Shown: positions 1 to 7,385, numbered from the stretch's first letter. The stretch: DNA of 12,711 bases from CAYSIX01 sp964431205 (GCA_964431205.1 CAYSIX010000113.1:1-12711), one strand, 5' to 3'. A program made the numbers and translations. The notes: a model not told the origin generated them from the letters alone.

Positions 1-1685
1 AACTGGGCTCCGCAGGCATGGCGGGCCTGAACATGGAAACCCGCCTGGAGGACGACGGCGGCAACGAGGTGACACAACCCGGTGTGCCCGGCGAGATCTG
101 CGGACGGGGCCCCCACGCGCTCCTCATGTACTTCAAGGAACCGGAGAAGACCGAGGAGGCCATGCGCGGCGGATGGTTCCATTCCGGGGACATCGGGGTC
201 CTGGACGAGGACCTCGATCGGGTCGGCGGGCTCGAGGACGAATCGCAGCGGTTCCATGCCGGGTTGGACGCGGACGTTTCGGACCTGCGGCGCCTTCCCG
301 GCGGCCTTGGCCTGGAGGGGGAACTCGTCGGGGGGAAAGTGGTCGAAGCGGACGCGTCCGGTCGAGTCGGTCTGGGCGCCGAAGGAACCGGGCGGGGTGC
401 CGGGCAGCTCGACCATGACCCAGGCATCGGGGACGGGTTCGCCGTTGTGGTCTTGGACCGAGGCGACCAGGGGCGCGCCCTTTTCAAGGGTGGCCTGCCA
501 GGTGGCCTGGCGGAGGTCGGAGACGGGCGCGTTTCGCCAGGTGGCGGTCAGCTCGTCGGAGAGGAAGTCGGGATGGCTCAGGGCGATCCACATCCAGTCG
601 CAGGCGGCGGGCAGGGGCGGGCTGAGCCAGCGGCCGGCGTCGTCGGTGGCGACGCTGAACAGGCGCTGGCTGTAGCCGTGCCAGGGCACGCGGAGCTGGA
701 CGGCGGCGCGGGCGACGGGCTGGCCGTCGGCGTCGGTGATGCGTCCGCCGTAGTGCGCGGCGGGGCGCAGGGCCAGGCGCAGCTCGCGGCCGGTGCCGCC
801 CTGGGCGTGGTCGAGCTCGGCGGGGATCATCCCGGGGTACTCGACGCGGAGCATGTGCTGGCCGGTCTCGTTGACCACGGGGGTGACGGTGGCCTTGCCC
901 TCGGCGTGGGTGTAGGCGGTGCGGGCGTGGCTGAGGCGTTCGGCGTCGACGGTGACCCGGGCGCCGATGACGGGCCGGCCCTGGTGATCGACGACGCGGA
1001 CGGCGATGGGCCGCTCGGATTGGATGGGCTGGGCCTCGCCGTCGGGCCGTTCGAAGCGCAGGCCGATCAGCTCGAACGTGGCGGGTCCGGCATCGCCGCT
1101 GCGGACGGCGAGGGTGAACTCGCGGATGGGGTTGGCCGCCGGGTTCTCCCGAAGGTCGAGACGGTGCTCGTGGACCTGGCCGTCGGTGACGAGCTGGTCG
1201 TGACGGGCGACGATCTTGCCGCCGCCGTACTCGCCGGTGCCGTCGTCGAGCCAGAGGGCGTAGCGGGAGTCGGCGGTGTTGAGGTTGGTGGCGCGGTAGG
1301 TGAGCACGACGATCGGGTATCGGGCGGTGTCGATGGACAGGACGGGGCGGGCGAGCCAGATCTTGCGTCGGTCGGGCGCGTTTACGACGAAGCGGGGTCG
1401 CTCACGGTCGGTCTCGATCCACGCCGAGAGGGTGTCGAGCGGCCCGGAGCGACGGACCGGGCGCCAGTAGAGCCAGGGGTCGAGGTCGACGGCGCGGTCG
1501 AGCCGGCGTTGCGAGTCGGTCGGGCCGGTGTTCTGGGCGTTGGCGAAGCGGGCGTGGCCGGCGGCGACGAACGCGAGCGCGAGGACGGCCAGCAGGACCA
1601 GCCGTGGCAGCGGGCGGGCGAGCCCGGGTCGGATCAAGCGTGGGCGTCGGGACGCAGACCGGTACGGTAGAGAAGCGCGTCTCAT
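1..1685 (-). CDS. Secreted protein with carboxypeptidase-regulatory-like repeats, 3' end lost
   Basis: The reading frame starts at the ATG at 1683-1685 (MRRASLPYRS), with AAGGGG about 7 nt upstream as ribosome binding site. It stays open to the window edge. The N-terminus is an Arg-rich export signal with a hydrophobic core (LVLLAVLALAFVAAGHA), cleaved near residue 45-51. Residues about 65-215 form a beta-rich region with no firm assignment; it resembles a sugar-binding-type sandwich. Then come at least three copies of a carboxypeptidase regulatory-like / Ig-like fold at about 225-285, 312-375 and 403-470. Their signature is V-x-D-x-x-G-x-P-V-x-x-A-x-V (VVDHQGRPVIGARV, ITDADGQPVARAAV, VQDHNGEPVPDAWV). 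A fourth copy begins near residue 488 (DPIEVLVQD) and breaks off. Residues past about 495 are antisense to the acyl-CoA synthetase fragment and are not genuine, so real coding ends near 198. Such repeats serve adhesion or scaffolding in secreted proteins; no catalytic residue is seen. It follows the M16 gene in the same direction after 165 nt but has its own promoter candidate. Confidence 0.75.
   Translation of the reverse strand, partial: MRRASLPYRSASRRPRLIRPGLARPLPRLVLLAVLALAFVAAGHARFANAQNTGPTDSQRRLDRAVDLDPWLYWRPVRRSGPLDTLSAWIETDRERPRFVVNAPDRRKIWLARPVLSIDTARYPIVVLTYRATNLNTADSRYALWLDDGTGEYGGGKIVARHDQLVTDGQVHEHRLDLRENPAANPIREFTLAVRSGDAGPATFELIGLRFERPDGEAQPIQSERPIAVRVVDHQGRPVIGARVTVDAERLSHARTAYTHAEGKATVTPVVNETGQHMLRVEYPGMIPAELDHAQGGTGRELRLALRPAAHYGGRITDADGQPVARAAVQLRVPWHGYSQRLFSVATDDAGRWLSPPLPAACDWMWIALSHPDFLSDELTATWRNAPVSDLRQATWQATLEKGAPLVASVQDHNGEPVPDAWVMVELPGTPPGSFGAQTDSTGRVRFDHFPPDEFPLQAKAAGKAPQVRNVRVQPGMEPLRFVLEPADPIEVLVQDPDVPGMEPSAAHGLLGLLRFLEVHEERVGAPSADLAGHTGLCHLVAAVVLQAGFHVQARHACGAQ
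3..212 (+). CDS. AMP-binding acyl-CoA synthetase, internal fragment
   Basis: This open frame gives about 70 residues that match the late core of the acyl-CoA synthetase (AMP-binding) family. The match includes the glycine-rich GEICGRGP segment, then MYFKEPEKTEEA, and GWFHSGDIG, which is the family's (T/S)GD motif whose Asp contacts the AMP ribose. These enzymes activate a carboxylic acid, often a fatty acid, as acyl-AMP and then form the CoA thioester in the cytoplasm. The family pattern runs to VLDED at 198-212, where GY-(I/L)-x-(V/I)-x-D-R-K-K should follow. The frame instead reads LDRVGG, which is only the antisense of the neighbouring gene. The fragment therefore lacks its N-terminal half (beyond the window) and its C-terminal lid domain. 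Assignment to the family is firm; substrate cannot be told. It is either one side of an assembly chimera or a remnant left by a rearrangement. Confidence 0.75.
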
Positions 1686-1761
1686 GTCAAACCCCTTGCC
1701 AAGCGCGGGTGAGGTGCACGGGGTCGGCGGTGCGCGGGGGGCGTGGTCGCCGACCAGTCGG

Positions 1762-1791
1762 ATTGTACCGGCGCGGGTGGGGTGATGTCAC
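1762..1791 (-). promoter_or_regulatory. Sigma-70-like promoter for the regulatory-repeat protein
   Basis: On the minus strand GTGACA (1786-1791) and TACAAT (1762-1767) are separated by 18 nt; each matches five of six consensus bases. Transcription would start near 1755, giving a leader of about 70 nt before the ATG at 1685. A GC-rich inverted repeat CGGCC-GCGC-GGCCG (1791-1804) touches the -35 box. It could be a weak end for the M16 transcript, though no T-run follows it, or a protein site. Prediction rests on sequence alone. Confidence 0.5.
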
Positions 1792-1850
1792 GGCCGCGCG
1801 GCCGAAACGTCGCGAGCCAGCCGTTTGTGCCGCGCGGGTCGGGCGCGGGG

Positions 1851-4784
1851 TCAGTAGCTGAACAGCTCATCGAGGCTGACCTCGATGAGCTCGCCGTGCT
1901 CGGCCAGGGCGTCGAGGTCGATGCGTTCGCGGTCGCCGACGACGGTGATCAGCCGCGGCCGGTCATCGACGTGCCGGCTGTGGAAGTCGAAGATGGTGTC
2001 GAGCTGGGCGCGTTGGATGGCGTCGAAGCGGTGCGGTCGCGGGTCGCCGTCGAGCCCGAGGCGCCGCCACTGATCGACGCTGCCGAGGATGCCGCGGAAG
2101 GTGATCCGGGCGGTCCGGTAGCGGTTGTCCATCGATTCGAGGACCTGGCCGAAGCGGGTGTCGGACCGCGGCAGCTCTTCGATGAGCCCGAGCAGGGCGT
2201 CGAGGGCCTCGACGGTCTTGTCGGCCTGGCAGGCGATCATGGCGAACATGCGGTTCTCGTCGTCGAGTCGGTCGGCCAGGCTGTAGCGCGCCCCGGCGGA
2301 GTAGGCCAGCGCCCGGGCCTCGCGGAGCTGCTGCATGACGATGCCGCCCATGCCGCCACTGAAGTACTCGTTGTACAGCTCGACCGCGGGGACGAGGCTT
2401 TCGTCGTACCTCACGTCGGCGAAGTCGACGTAGATGCGGCTCTGCGCGGTCTGGTCGTGATAGAAACGGATCTCGTTCCGCGTCGGCCGGTGGGCGCGCA
2501 GGGGCTCGTAGGGCGGCGGGTCGGCCAGCGGGCCGTCGACCCGGTGATGCGTGCGCAGCACGCTCATCACCGTCTCGGGCGAGAGCGAGCCGGTGTAACG
2601 GACCTCGTGCTTGAGCGAGAGCAGCTCGGCGATGCGCCGGTGCAGCTCATCGACGGTCAGCCCGTCGAGCGCCTCGTTGGGCAGGGCGCGGAGGAAGACG
2701 GACTCGTCACCGTGCAGGGCGTGCTGACGGATGGCGAAGGCCACCGTGCCGGGATTTTTCTTCGAGTCGGCGCGCTGGACCTTGACGTTCGAGACCAGGT
2801 CGTCGAGGGTCTGGTCGTCGGCGACGGGCTCTCGCAGCCAGGTCATCAGCAGGGCGAGCGACTGCTCGAAGTTCTCGTCCAGCCCGCTGAGGGTGATGCT
2901 CGTGCGGTCGTCGCCGACGCCGATGCCGCGATCGGTGGCCAGCTCGAACCACTTCTTGGACATCTGCTCGGCCGAGCGTTCACCGGCGCCGGACTTGTCC
3001 ATGAGCTGGGCGGCCAGGCCGAGCGCCGGGTCGTGCCGCTGGCCCGTCTCGAACACGAACGAGAGCGTGAACAGGTCGTTGAGCGGGTTGGGCGCGTACA
3101 TCAGCGGCACGCCGTCGGCGTAGCTCAGCTCGCGATAGTCCTCGCCCGGCACGATCCGCTGCGGCTCGATCGGCTCGGCCGGCATCGACAGCACCTCCGC
3201 CGCGAACGCCGACCGCCTCGTGTCGTCGATCTCAAGCGGCTCGATCGCCGGCTTCTCGATCTTCGGCACCTCCTGCTGCCCGTCCTTGCGGTACGCCACC
3301 ACGTACCCGTCCCCGAAGTGCCGACGCGCCGCCGCCACCACCTCTTCCTTGCTCAGCTTCTCCATCCGCTCGATCGACCGGCGAGCGTAGTCCCAGTCCT
3401 GCCCGGCCAGGAACGCGTTGCGCAGCATCGCCACCCGCGCCGGGTCCGACTCCATGCTCCGGCTTCGATCCTTCTTCAGGTTCGTCACGATCCCCGACAG
3501 CAGCGACTCGTCGAACTGGCCCCGCTTGACCTTCTCCACCTGCTCCAGCAGCAGCGCCTCCGCCTCCTCGTGCGTCTGACCGTCCTTCGGGATCGCCCAG
3601 AGGTACTCCCACCCGTAGTCGTTGAACAGAAACAGCGACGCCCCCGCCGATCGCACCCTCTGCTTCTGCACCAGGTTCAGATCGATCAGCCCCGCCGCGC
3701 TGTTCGCCATCACCATGTCCGCGACCCGCAGCGCGTCCGCGTCCGACTCGTTCCGCCCCGGCGTGCGGTACCCGATGATCACGTACGGCTCGCCCTTGAA
3801 CTCGATCGTCACCCGCACCACGTCCTCCAGCGGCGGCTCCTCCCACCCCCGCGGCTCCGGCAGCGACTTGCGCTCCCACCGCCCGAAGTGCTCGTCGATC
3901 AGCTCGATCGTCTCGGCCTTGTCGACGTCCCCCGAGATCGCGATCGCCATGTTGTTCGGCACGTAGTACGTCTCGTAGTACTCCCGCATCGCCCGCAGCG
4001 ACGGGTTCTTCAGGTGTTCGACATCCCCCAGCGTCGTCTGCTGCCCGTACGGGTGCACCTGAAAGAGCTTCTCGATCATCGCCTCGAAGATCGCGCGGTT
4101 CTTGTTGTCCATCGCGCGGTTCTTCTCCTCGTACACCACCTCCAGCTCCTGCATGAACAGGCGGAACACCGGCTGGTGGAAGCGGTCCGACTCGATCACC
4201 GCCCACTGCTCCAGCCGGTTCGACGGCAGGCCCACCTTGTACACCGTCTCCTCGAACCACGTGTGCGCGTTGAGCCCCCACGCGCCCAGCGCCTTGTAGG
4301 TGTTGTTCAGCTCGTTGGGCACGACGTACGGCTCGGTGCGCTGCGTCTGCTCGTTGATCCGCTCGTAGATCTCGGCGCGCTTCTGCGGGTCCGTCTCGTG
4401 GAACCGCTGTTCGTAAAGCGCCTCGATCTTCTCCAGGTGCGGCCGCTCCTTCTCGTAGTCGAGCGTGCCCATGCGCCGCGAGCCCTTGAACAGCAGGTGC
4501 TCGAGGTAGTGCGCCAGGCCCGTGTTCGTCGGCGGGTCGTGCTTGTGCCCGACGCGCACGACCACCTCGCTGTAGAACTGCGGCTGCTCGGGGTTGCGGC
4601 TCAGGTACACCGTCAGGCCGTTGTCCAGCTCGTACGTGCTCACGCCCATCGGGTCGTCCGGCTCCGGCCCGTCGACCAGGCGGTAGCCCGCCCACGCCGG
4701 CATCGCCGTCAGCACCACCAGCGCCCAAGCCAACCCCAACACCACAACCCGATCCCACCCCGGTGTTCGCGCGACCATCCGCAT
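1851..4784 (-). CDS. M16 family (pitrilysin/insulinase-like) zinc metallopeptidase, exported
   Basis: The 977-residue product has a signal peptide (hydrophobic VVVLGLAWALVVLTA, cleavage after AWA at residue 32), so it should act in the periplasm or outside. The first M16 lobe carries the inverted zinc motif HYLEH at residues 92-96, with His92, His96 and catalytic Glu95. The distal ligand pattern ELEVVYEEKN places Glu220 as third ligand and Glu213 as the supporting Glu. The gap between His96 and Glu220 is 124 residues, about 47 more than in pitrilysin or insulin-degrading enzyme, because of a charged helical insert at roughly 107-160. A second M16-type half starts near residue 555 and lacks HxxEH. 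Around 805-832 it has the glycine-rich GGMGG and LREARALAYSAG segment that binds substrate in this family. Total length equals that of single-chain two-half M16 enzymes. The start is fixed by AAGGAG six nt upstream of ATG. Family and catalytic competence are well supported; substrate is unknown, and peptide or misfolded-protein turnover is the family's usual role. Confidence 0.93.
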   Translation of the reverse strand: MRMVARTPGWDRVVVLGLAWALVVLTAMPAWAGYRLVDGPEPDDPMGVSTYELDNGLTVYLSRNPEQPQFYSEVVVRVGHKHDPPTNTGLAHYLEHLLFKGSRRMGTLDYEKERPHLEKIEALYEQRFHETDPQKRAEIYERINEQTQRTEPYVVPNELNNTYKALGAWGLNAHTWFEETVYKVGLPSNRLEQWAVIESDRFHQPVFRLFMQELEVVYEEKNRAMDNKNRAIFEAMIEKLFQVHPYGQQTTLGDVEHLKNPSLRAMREYYETYYVPNNMAIAISGDVDKAETIELIDEHFGRWERKSLPEPRGWEEPPLEDVVRVTIEFKGEPYVIIGYRTPGRNESDADALRVADMVMANSAAGLIDLNLVQKQRVRSAGASLFLFNDYGWEYLWAIPKDGQTHEEAEALLLEQVEKVKRGQFDESLLSGIVTNLKKDRSRSMESDPARVAMLRNAFLAGQDWDYARRSIERMEKLSKEEVVAAARRHFGDGYVVAYRKDGQQEVPKIEKPAIEPLEIDDTRRSAFAAEVLSMPAEPIEPQRIVPGEDYRELSYADGVPLMYAPNPLNDLFTLSFVFETGQRHDPALGLAAQLMDKSGAGERSAEQMSKKWFELATDRGIGVGDDRTSITLSGLDENFEQSLALLMTWLREPVADDQTLDDLVSNVKVQRADSKKNPGTVAFAIRQHALHGDESVFLRALPNEALDGLTVDELHRRIAELLSLKHEVRYTGSLSPETVMSVLRTHHRVDGPLADPPPYEPLRAHRPTRNEIRFYHDQTAQSRIYVDFADVRYDESLVPAVELYNEYFSGGMGGIVMQQLREARALAYSAGARYSLADRLDDENRMFAMIACQADKTVEALDALLGLIEELPRSDTRFGQVLESMDNRYRTARITFRGILGSVDQWRRLGLDGDPRPHRFDAIQRAQLDTIFDFHSRHVDDRPRLITVVGDRERIDLDALAEHGELIEVSLDELFSY

Positions 4785-4810
4785 GGATCACTCCTTGGCT
4801 CAAAACCAAC

Positions 4811-4840
4811 AAAAAAGGCCCGACGCACCGCGCCGAACCT
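4811..4840 (-). terminator. Intrinsic terminator-like hairpin in the M16 leader
   Basis: Read on the minus strand, 4840 to 4816 folds into an 11-bp stem (5' arm AGGUUCGGCGC, loop GGU, 3' arm GCGUCGGGCCU) with three G-U wobbles. A run of U at 4816-4811 follows directly. The wobbles become C-A mismatches on the plus strand, so the structure is specific for minus-strand RNA. It lies only 15 nt before the M16 Shine-Dalgarno. Either it attenuates M16 transcription, or it stops read-through from the 520-aa gene across the antisense of the lipoprotein gene. Structure is seen; function is inferred. Confidence 0.6.
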
Positions 4841-4849
4841 CCCGAAACC

Positions 4850-4864
4850 ATAAGTTAAGCTTAT
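4850..4864. promoter_or_regulatory. AT-rich imperfect palindrome upstream of M16
   Basis: ATAAGTTAAGCTTAT has 5-bp inverted arms (ATAAG / CTTAT) and contains the perfect 8-bp palindrome TAAGCTTA. It is the most AT-rich spot between the divergent M16 and lipoprotein genes, 66-80 nt upstream of the M16 start. Other genes here have -10 candidates at a similar distance, so this is the likely M16 promoter or operator region. I could not assign convincing -35 and -10 boxes. Confidence 0.3.
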
Positions 4865-5017
4865 CGCGATCCGCCGCCGCGAGCAAACGTCGCGCGATCC
4901 GCGGCCCCCCCATCGTCGGCCGGTCTCGATCGCTCTGCCCTGTTCGGCTCTCACCGCCCGCGCGCCCGACCCGCGCCGTCACAACCCCAGCCACCCCGAC
5001 CCATGCCGGTCAACGGC

Positions 5018-5026
5018 TGATACAAT
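5018..5026 (+). promoter_or_regulatory. Extended -10 promoter for the lipoprotein gene
   Basis: TGATACAAT fits an extended -10 element (TG-n-TATAAT with one mismatch). No good -35 is visible, which extended -10 promoters tolerate. Transcription would start near 5033, about 65 nt before the ATG at 5098. The hexamer TACAAT is the same as in the promoter candidate at 1762-1767. The 313-nt gap 4785-5097 holds this element, the palindrome at 4850-4864 and the hairpin at 4811-4840, with no further gene recognised. Confidence 0.45.
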
Positions 5027-5097
5027 CGGCCCGGCCGCGCCGGCACGATCACCGCGCCCCGCCGCCCGTCCCATGCACGTCCACCTCGGGAGGTCCC

Positions 5098-5790
5098 ATG
5101 CTTCCAATCCAAAAACGGCTCCGACACCTTGCGATGGCCGGCCTGGTCGCGTCCCTGACCACCGGCGCGTGCGACCGGTCCTCAACGTTTCCCGGTCAGG
5201 ACATCTCCGGACACCTCAACGACGACGGCTACGTCAACGAGCCCCTCGGCTTCCAACTGCCCATCCCGGACGGCTGGCACGTCGCGCCGCCTGAGGCCCG
5301 CGATCGGATCATGGGCATGAGCCAGCAGGCCGTCACCTCCGACGAGCCCCTGACCCGCACCGCCATGGAGGAATCCTTTCAACGCACCCGCGCCCTGCTG
5401 ATGGTCTCCGAGCACGAGCTCGGCGCGCCCGTCGTGTTCAACGACAACATCAACGTCCTCGCGGAGTACGTCGGCGACCTGCCCGGAGTCAAGACCGGCC
5501 ACGACTACCTCTTCCACACCCGCCTGACCCTCGAGCAGACCGCCCTGCAGTACGAGAACCTCGGTCCGATCGAGCAGGAGACGATTGACGGCCAGTCCGT
5601 TTACTCGATGGCGGGTGACCTGCGATTGCCCTCGGTCCTCGTCAAGCAGCGGATGTTCGCGTTCGTTCGTGACGGGCACGCGGTCGCCATCACCACCAGC
5701 GCCGGCGACGAGGGCCGCCGGGACGAGCTGGTCGAGCACGTTCGTCGGATGCGTTTCACCTCGGATGATCCGTCGGCCGTATCGGACTGA
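5098..5790 (+). CDS. Putative lipoprotein of unknown function
   Basis: The product has 230 residues. The ATG at 5098 is chosen because GGGAGG lies about 5 nt upstream and because it gives a clean export signal (RLRHLAMAGLVASLTTGAC); the frame is open further upstream but has no such features. The signal ends in a lipobox-like TGAC with Cys25 as the predicted lipidated residue. This is not a textbook LAGC box, so a plain secreted form is possible. Asp26 follows the Cys; in Escherichia coli Asp at +2 keeps lipoproteins in the inner membrane, but whether that holds in this phylum is unknown. The mature part has a GFQLPIPDGWHVAPPE segment, recalling small single-domain PsbP-like or DUF1795-like proteins (F-G-F-x-x-x-x-P-x-G-W), which is only a resemblance. 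No catalytic motif is seen. It diverges from the M16 gene, and its last 35 bases overlap the end of the convergent 520-aa gene. Confidence 0.75.
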   Translation: MLPIQKRLRHLAMAGLVASLTTGACDRSSTFPGQDISGHLNDDGYVNEPLGFQLPIPDGWHVAPPEARDRIMGMSQQAVTSDEPLTRTAMEESFQRTRALLMVSEHELGAPVVFNDNINVLAEYVGDLPGVKTGHDYLFHTRLTLEQTALQYENLGPIEQETIDGQSVYSMAGDLRLPSVLVKQRMFAFVRDGHAVAITTSAGDEGRRDELVEHVRRMRFTSDDPSAVSD

Positions 5791-7318
5791 CCACGTCCGA
5801 CGCGCGGCGCTGCGTGGGGCGCCAGCGGCGTCGTGGCCGCCGGGGTCGGCCGCCGAGCGCGATCGCGCTGAATAGCAGGAACGCCGTCGCCGGCTCGGGC
5901 ACGGTGGCGCCGACGCCCGTGCCGAAGTTGGTCTGCCACAGGCCCAGGTCGAACGCGTCGACGTCGCCGTCGCCGTCGGCGTCGCCGTCCGAAACCGTCG
6001 CGCCGCTCGTGGTGTCGAAGCCGGTCTGCCAGATGCCCAGGTCGAACGCGTCGACGTCACCGTCGCCGTCGAAGTCGCCGGGGATGCCGGCGTGGATGAT
6101 CTGCTCGACGAAGAAGCGGCCGTCGACGGCGTCCTGGTCGAACAGCAGCCGGGCCTCGGTGAAGAACTCGTCGCGTTGAATACCGATGAAGTACCGCGTC
6201 TCGGTGCCGGGGGCGTTATTGCCCGCCGTGACGAATACAAGGAAGGGTCCGGGCGAGCCCGAAACGGTTGAGGTATCGATGAAAGGCATGTTCAAGCCGG
6301 CGAAGTCGCCGGTGAAGCGGATCGTCCAGACGCCCCCGGGGGGGCCGGTGACGTCAAAGTTTCCCGGGCCCCCGGCGGGCAGGGCTTCGAGGGCGGCTTC
6401 GAGCAGTTCGGCCGTGAGCGTTTCGCTCCAAAAAGCCGCCGTGCGGTTGTCGCCGATCCCGAAATCGATCTCGCCGTTCCCGGCATCGATGCGGGGATGC
6501 TTCGTGATACTCTGGATCTGCTGAAATCCGAACACGGCCTCGCTGCCCGACTCGGGCACGCCGGTGCTGTAGCCGGTGATGACCAGCGGCTGCTCGTCGG
6601 TGTAGGTCTCGAGGCGCAACCCGCCGGGCGCGACGGCGCCCTCGGCGCGGAGCAGCAGCCCGACGGACCGGACCGGCTCGGTGAAGCGCAGATTGAGGGA
6701 GTCGCCGCGGCGAAAGCCGTGGGTGTTGGTGGGGGTGAGCAGTCTGGTCGCCGCCGATCCGGGCGCTCGGTCGGTGACGGCGAGGGTTCCGCCGCCCACG
6801 AGTGAGAGGTTCACGCCGCCGCCGACGTCGCCGTTGACCCGGTCGCCCGGTGCTCCGTCGCGGATTCCGGCGGGTAAGGCAATAGAGCCGGGGCTCGCCC
6901 CGCGCAGATCGGTGCCGATGAGGGGCAGATCCTTGCCGGAGAGTTTGCCGACGAACTCCAGGTCCCACGTCGTGGGGGCGACTTTGGTCACGGCGATGTG
7001 GCCGCGGCCGATGCCGGCCAGACTCGCCAGGGCCGTCTCGATCCGCTCGGCCGATGCGTTGAAGGAGATCGGGGCGGTCAACTGGTTCTTGTACTGGATC
7101 CGGAAGGTGCCGCTACCGACGGCGACGAGTCGCTGCCGCTCGACCACATCGGGTACCAGATGGTCGAATCCGACGGTCGTCCCGGTGTCCCCGATCGCGG
7201 ACAAGAAGGTGTCACGAGTCTGAAAGACAGCGGGGCCGGCCTGAGCCACGTATGGATGGCCGCCGATCATCAGCGCGCACCAAGCGCCGGCCGTCGTGAT
7301 TCGTGTGCCGAGCGTCAT
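5756..7318 (-). CDS. Secreted dockerin-like/PEP-CTERM protein, 520 aa
   Basis: The start is the ATG at 7316-7318, with GGGAG six nt upstream and a signal peptide (MTLGTRITTAG, cleavage after AQA near residue 33). The frame is open for 67 more codons upstream, but that part is basic and shadow-like. A beta-rich domain spans the mature protein (GDSLNLRFTEPVRSVGLLL near 200-225; TRYFIGIQRDEFFTEARLLFD near 368-388), of a kind common in planctomycete PEP-CTERM proteins. Two copies of a 70-residue module, at about 68-138 and 279-355, appear inserted in it. Two dockerin-like EF-hand repeats follow at 414-435 and 445-466, with Asp at loop positions 1, 3, 5, 7, 9 and 12. The PEP-CTERM signal starts at residue 474 (VPEPATAF), then a hydrophobic stretch and an Arg cluster, marking the protein for exosortase-type processing at the envelope. 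Unusually, about 22 residues follow the Arg cluster, and this tail overlaps the lipoprotein gene. Specific function is unknown. Confidence 0.85.
   Translation of the reverse strand: MTLGTRITTAGAWCALMIGGHPYVAQAGPAVFQTRDTFLSAIGDTGTTVGFDHLVPDVVERQRLVAVGSGTFRIQYKNQLTAPISFNASAERIETALASLAGIGRGHIAVTKVAPTTWDLEFVGKLSGKDLPLIGTDLRGASPGSIALPAGIRDGAPGDRVNGDVGGGVNLSLVGGGTLAVTDRAPGSAATRLLTPTNTHGFRRGDSLNLRFTEPVRSVGLLLRAEGAVAPGGLRLETYTDEQPLVITGYSTGVPESGSEAVFGFQQIQSITKHPRIDAGNGEIDFGIGDNRTAAFWSETLTAELLEAALEALPAGGPGNFDVTGPPGGVWTIRFTGDFAGLNMPFIDTSTVSGSPGPFLVFVTAGNNAPGTETRYFIGIQRDEFFTEARLLFDQDAVDGRFFVEQIIHAGIPGDFDGDGDVDAFDLGIWQTGFDTTSGATVSDGDADGDGDVDAFDLGLWQTNFGTGVGATVPEPATAFLLFSAIALGGRPRRPRRRWRPTQRRASDVVSPIRPTDHPR
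5891..5978 (-). repeat. C-terminal cassette repeat, copy 1
   Basis: These 88 nt are identical to 7704-7791 except for one base (C at 5918, G at 7731), including an uninterrupted 60-nt match at 5919-5978 / 7732-7791. They encode part of a dockerin-like loop, the Trp-containing tail, the linker GTGVGATV and the start of the PEP-CTERM motif of the 520-aa protein. Confidence 0.9.
5921..6079 (-). repeat. Two dockerin-like calcium-binding repeats in the 520-aa protein
   Basis: Two 66-nt units, 6014-6079 and 5921-5986, start 93 nt apart. Each encodes GD, then a loop of type DxDGDGDVDAFDLG, then WQTxF. Oxygen-bearing Asp occupies all six EF-hand coordinating positions. Dockerin type I repeats usually carry Asn and Gly at some of these. 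Confidence 0.85.
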
Positions 7319-7385
7319 TTGCTTCTCCCACCTCCCTTTCTCCTGCTGCGCGCGGGCCGGCCCGTTACCGACGTTTTCGTAAACT

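Noticed and set aside
18..1670. A single 550-aa plus-strand protein starting as an acyl-CoA synthetase
   Set aside because: Only the first 65 or so residues match the family; the rest is antisense to the regulatory-repeat gene across the junction at about 198-212.
3232..4851. A minus-strand frame starting at 4851, as a possible leader peptide for attenuation of M16
   Set aside because: It has no Shine-Dalgarno, runs for 539 codons in the shadow frame of M16 and is Gly/Ala/Arg-rich, so it is not a short leader peptide.
1743..4853. A 1036-codon plus-strand open frame opposite the M16 gene
   Set aside because: It is antisense to a gene with clear catalytic motifs, is Arg/His/Leu-rich and low in sequence order, and arises from GC-biased third positions.
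4783..5097. An upstream extension of the lipoprotein gene from an ATG at 4783
   Set aside because: The extra 105 residues are basic and Pro-rich, cover the divergent control region and bury the export signal; the ATG at 5098 has a good ribosome binding site.
1851..5790. M16 peptidase plus lipoprotein as a peptide maturation and export system
   Set aside because: The genes diverge, there is no precursor peptide, transporter or modifying enzyme nearby, and the lipoprotein shows no functional motif.
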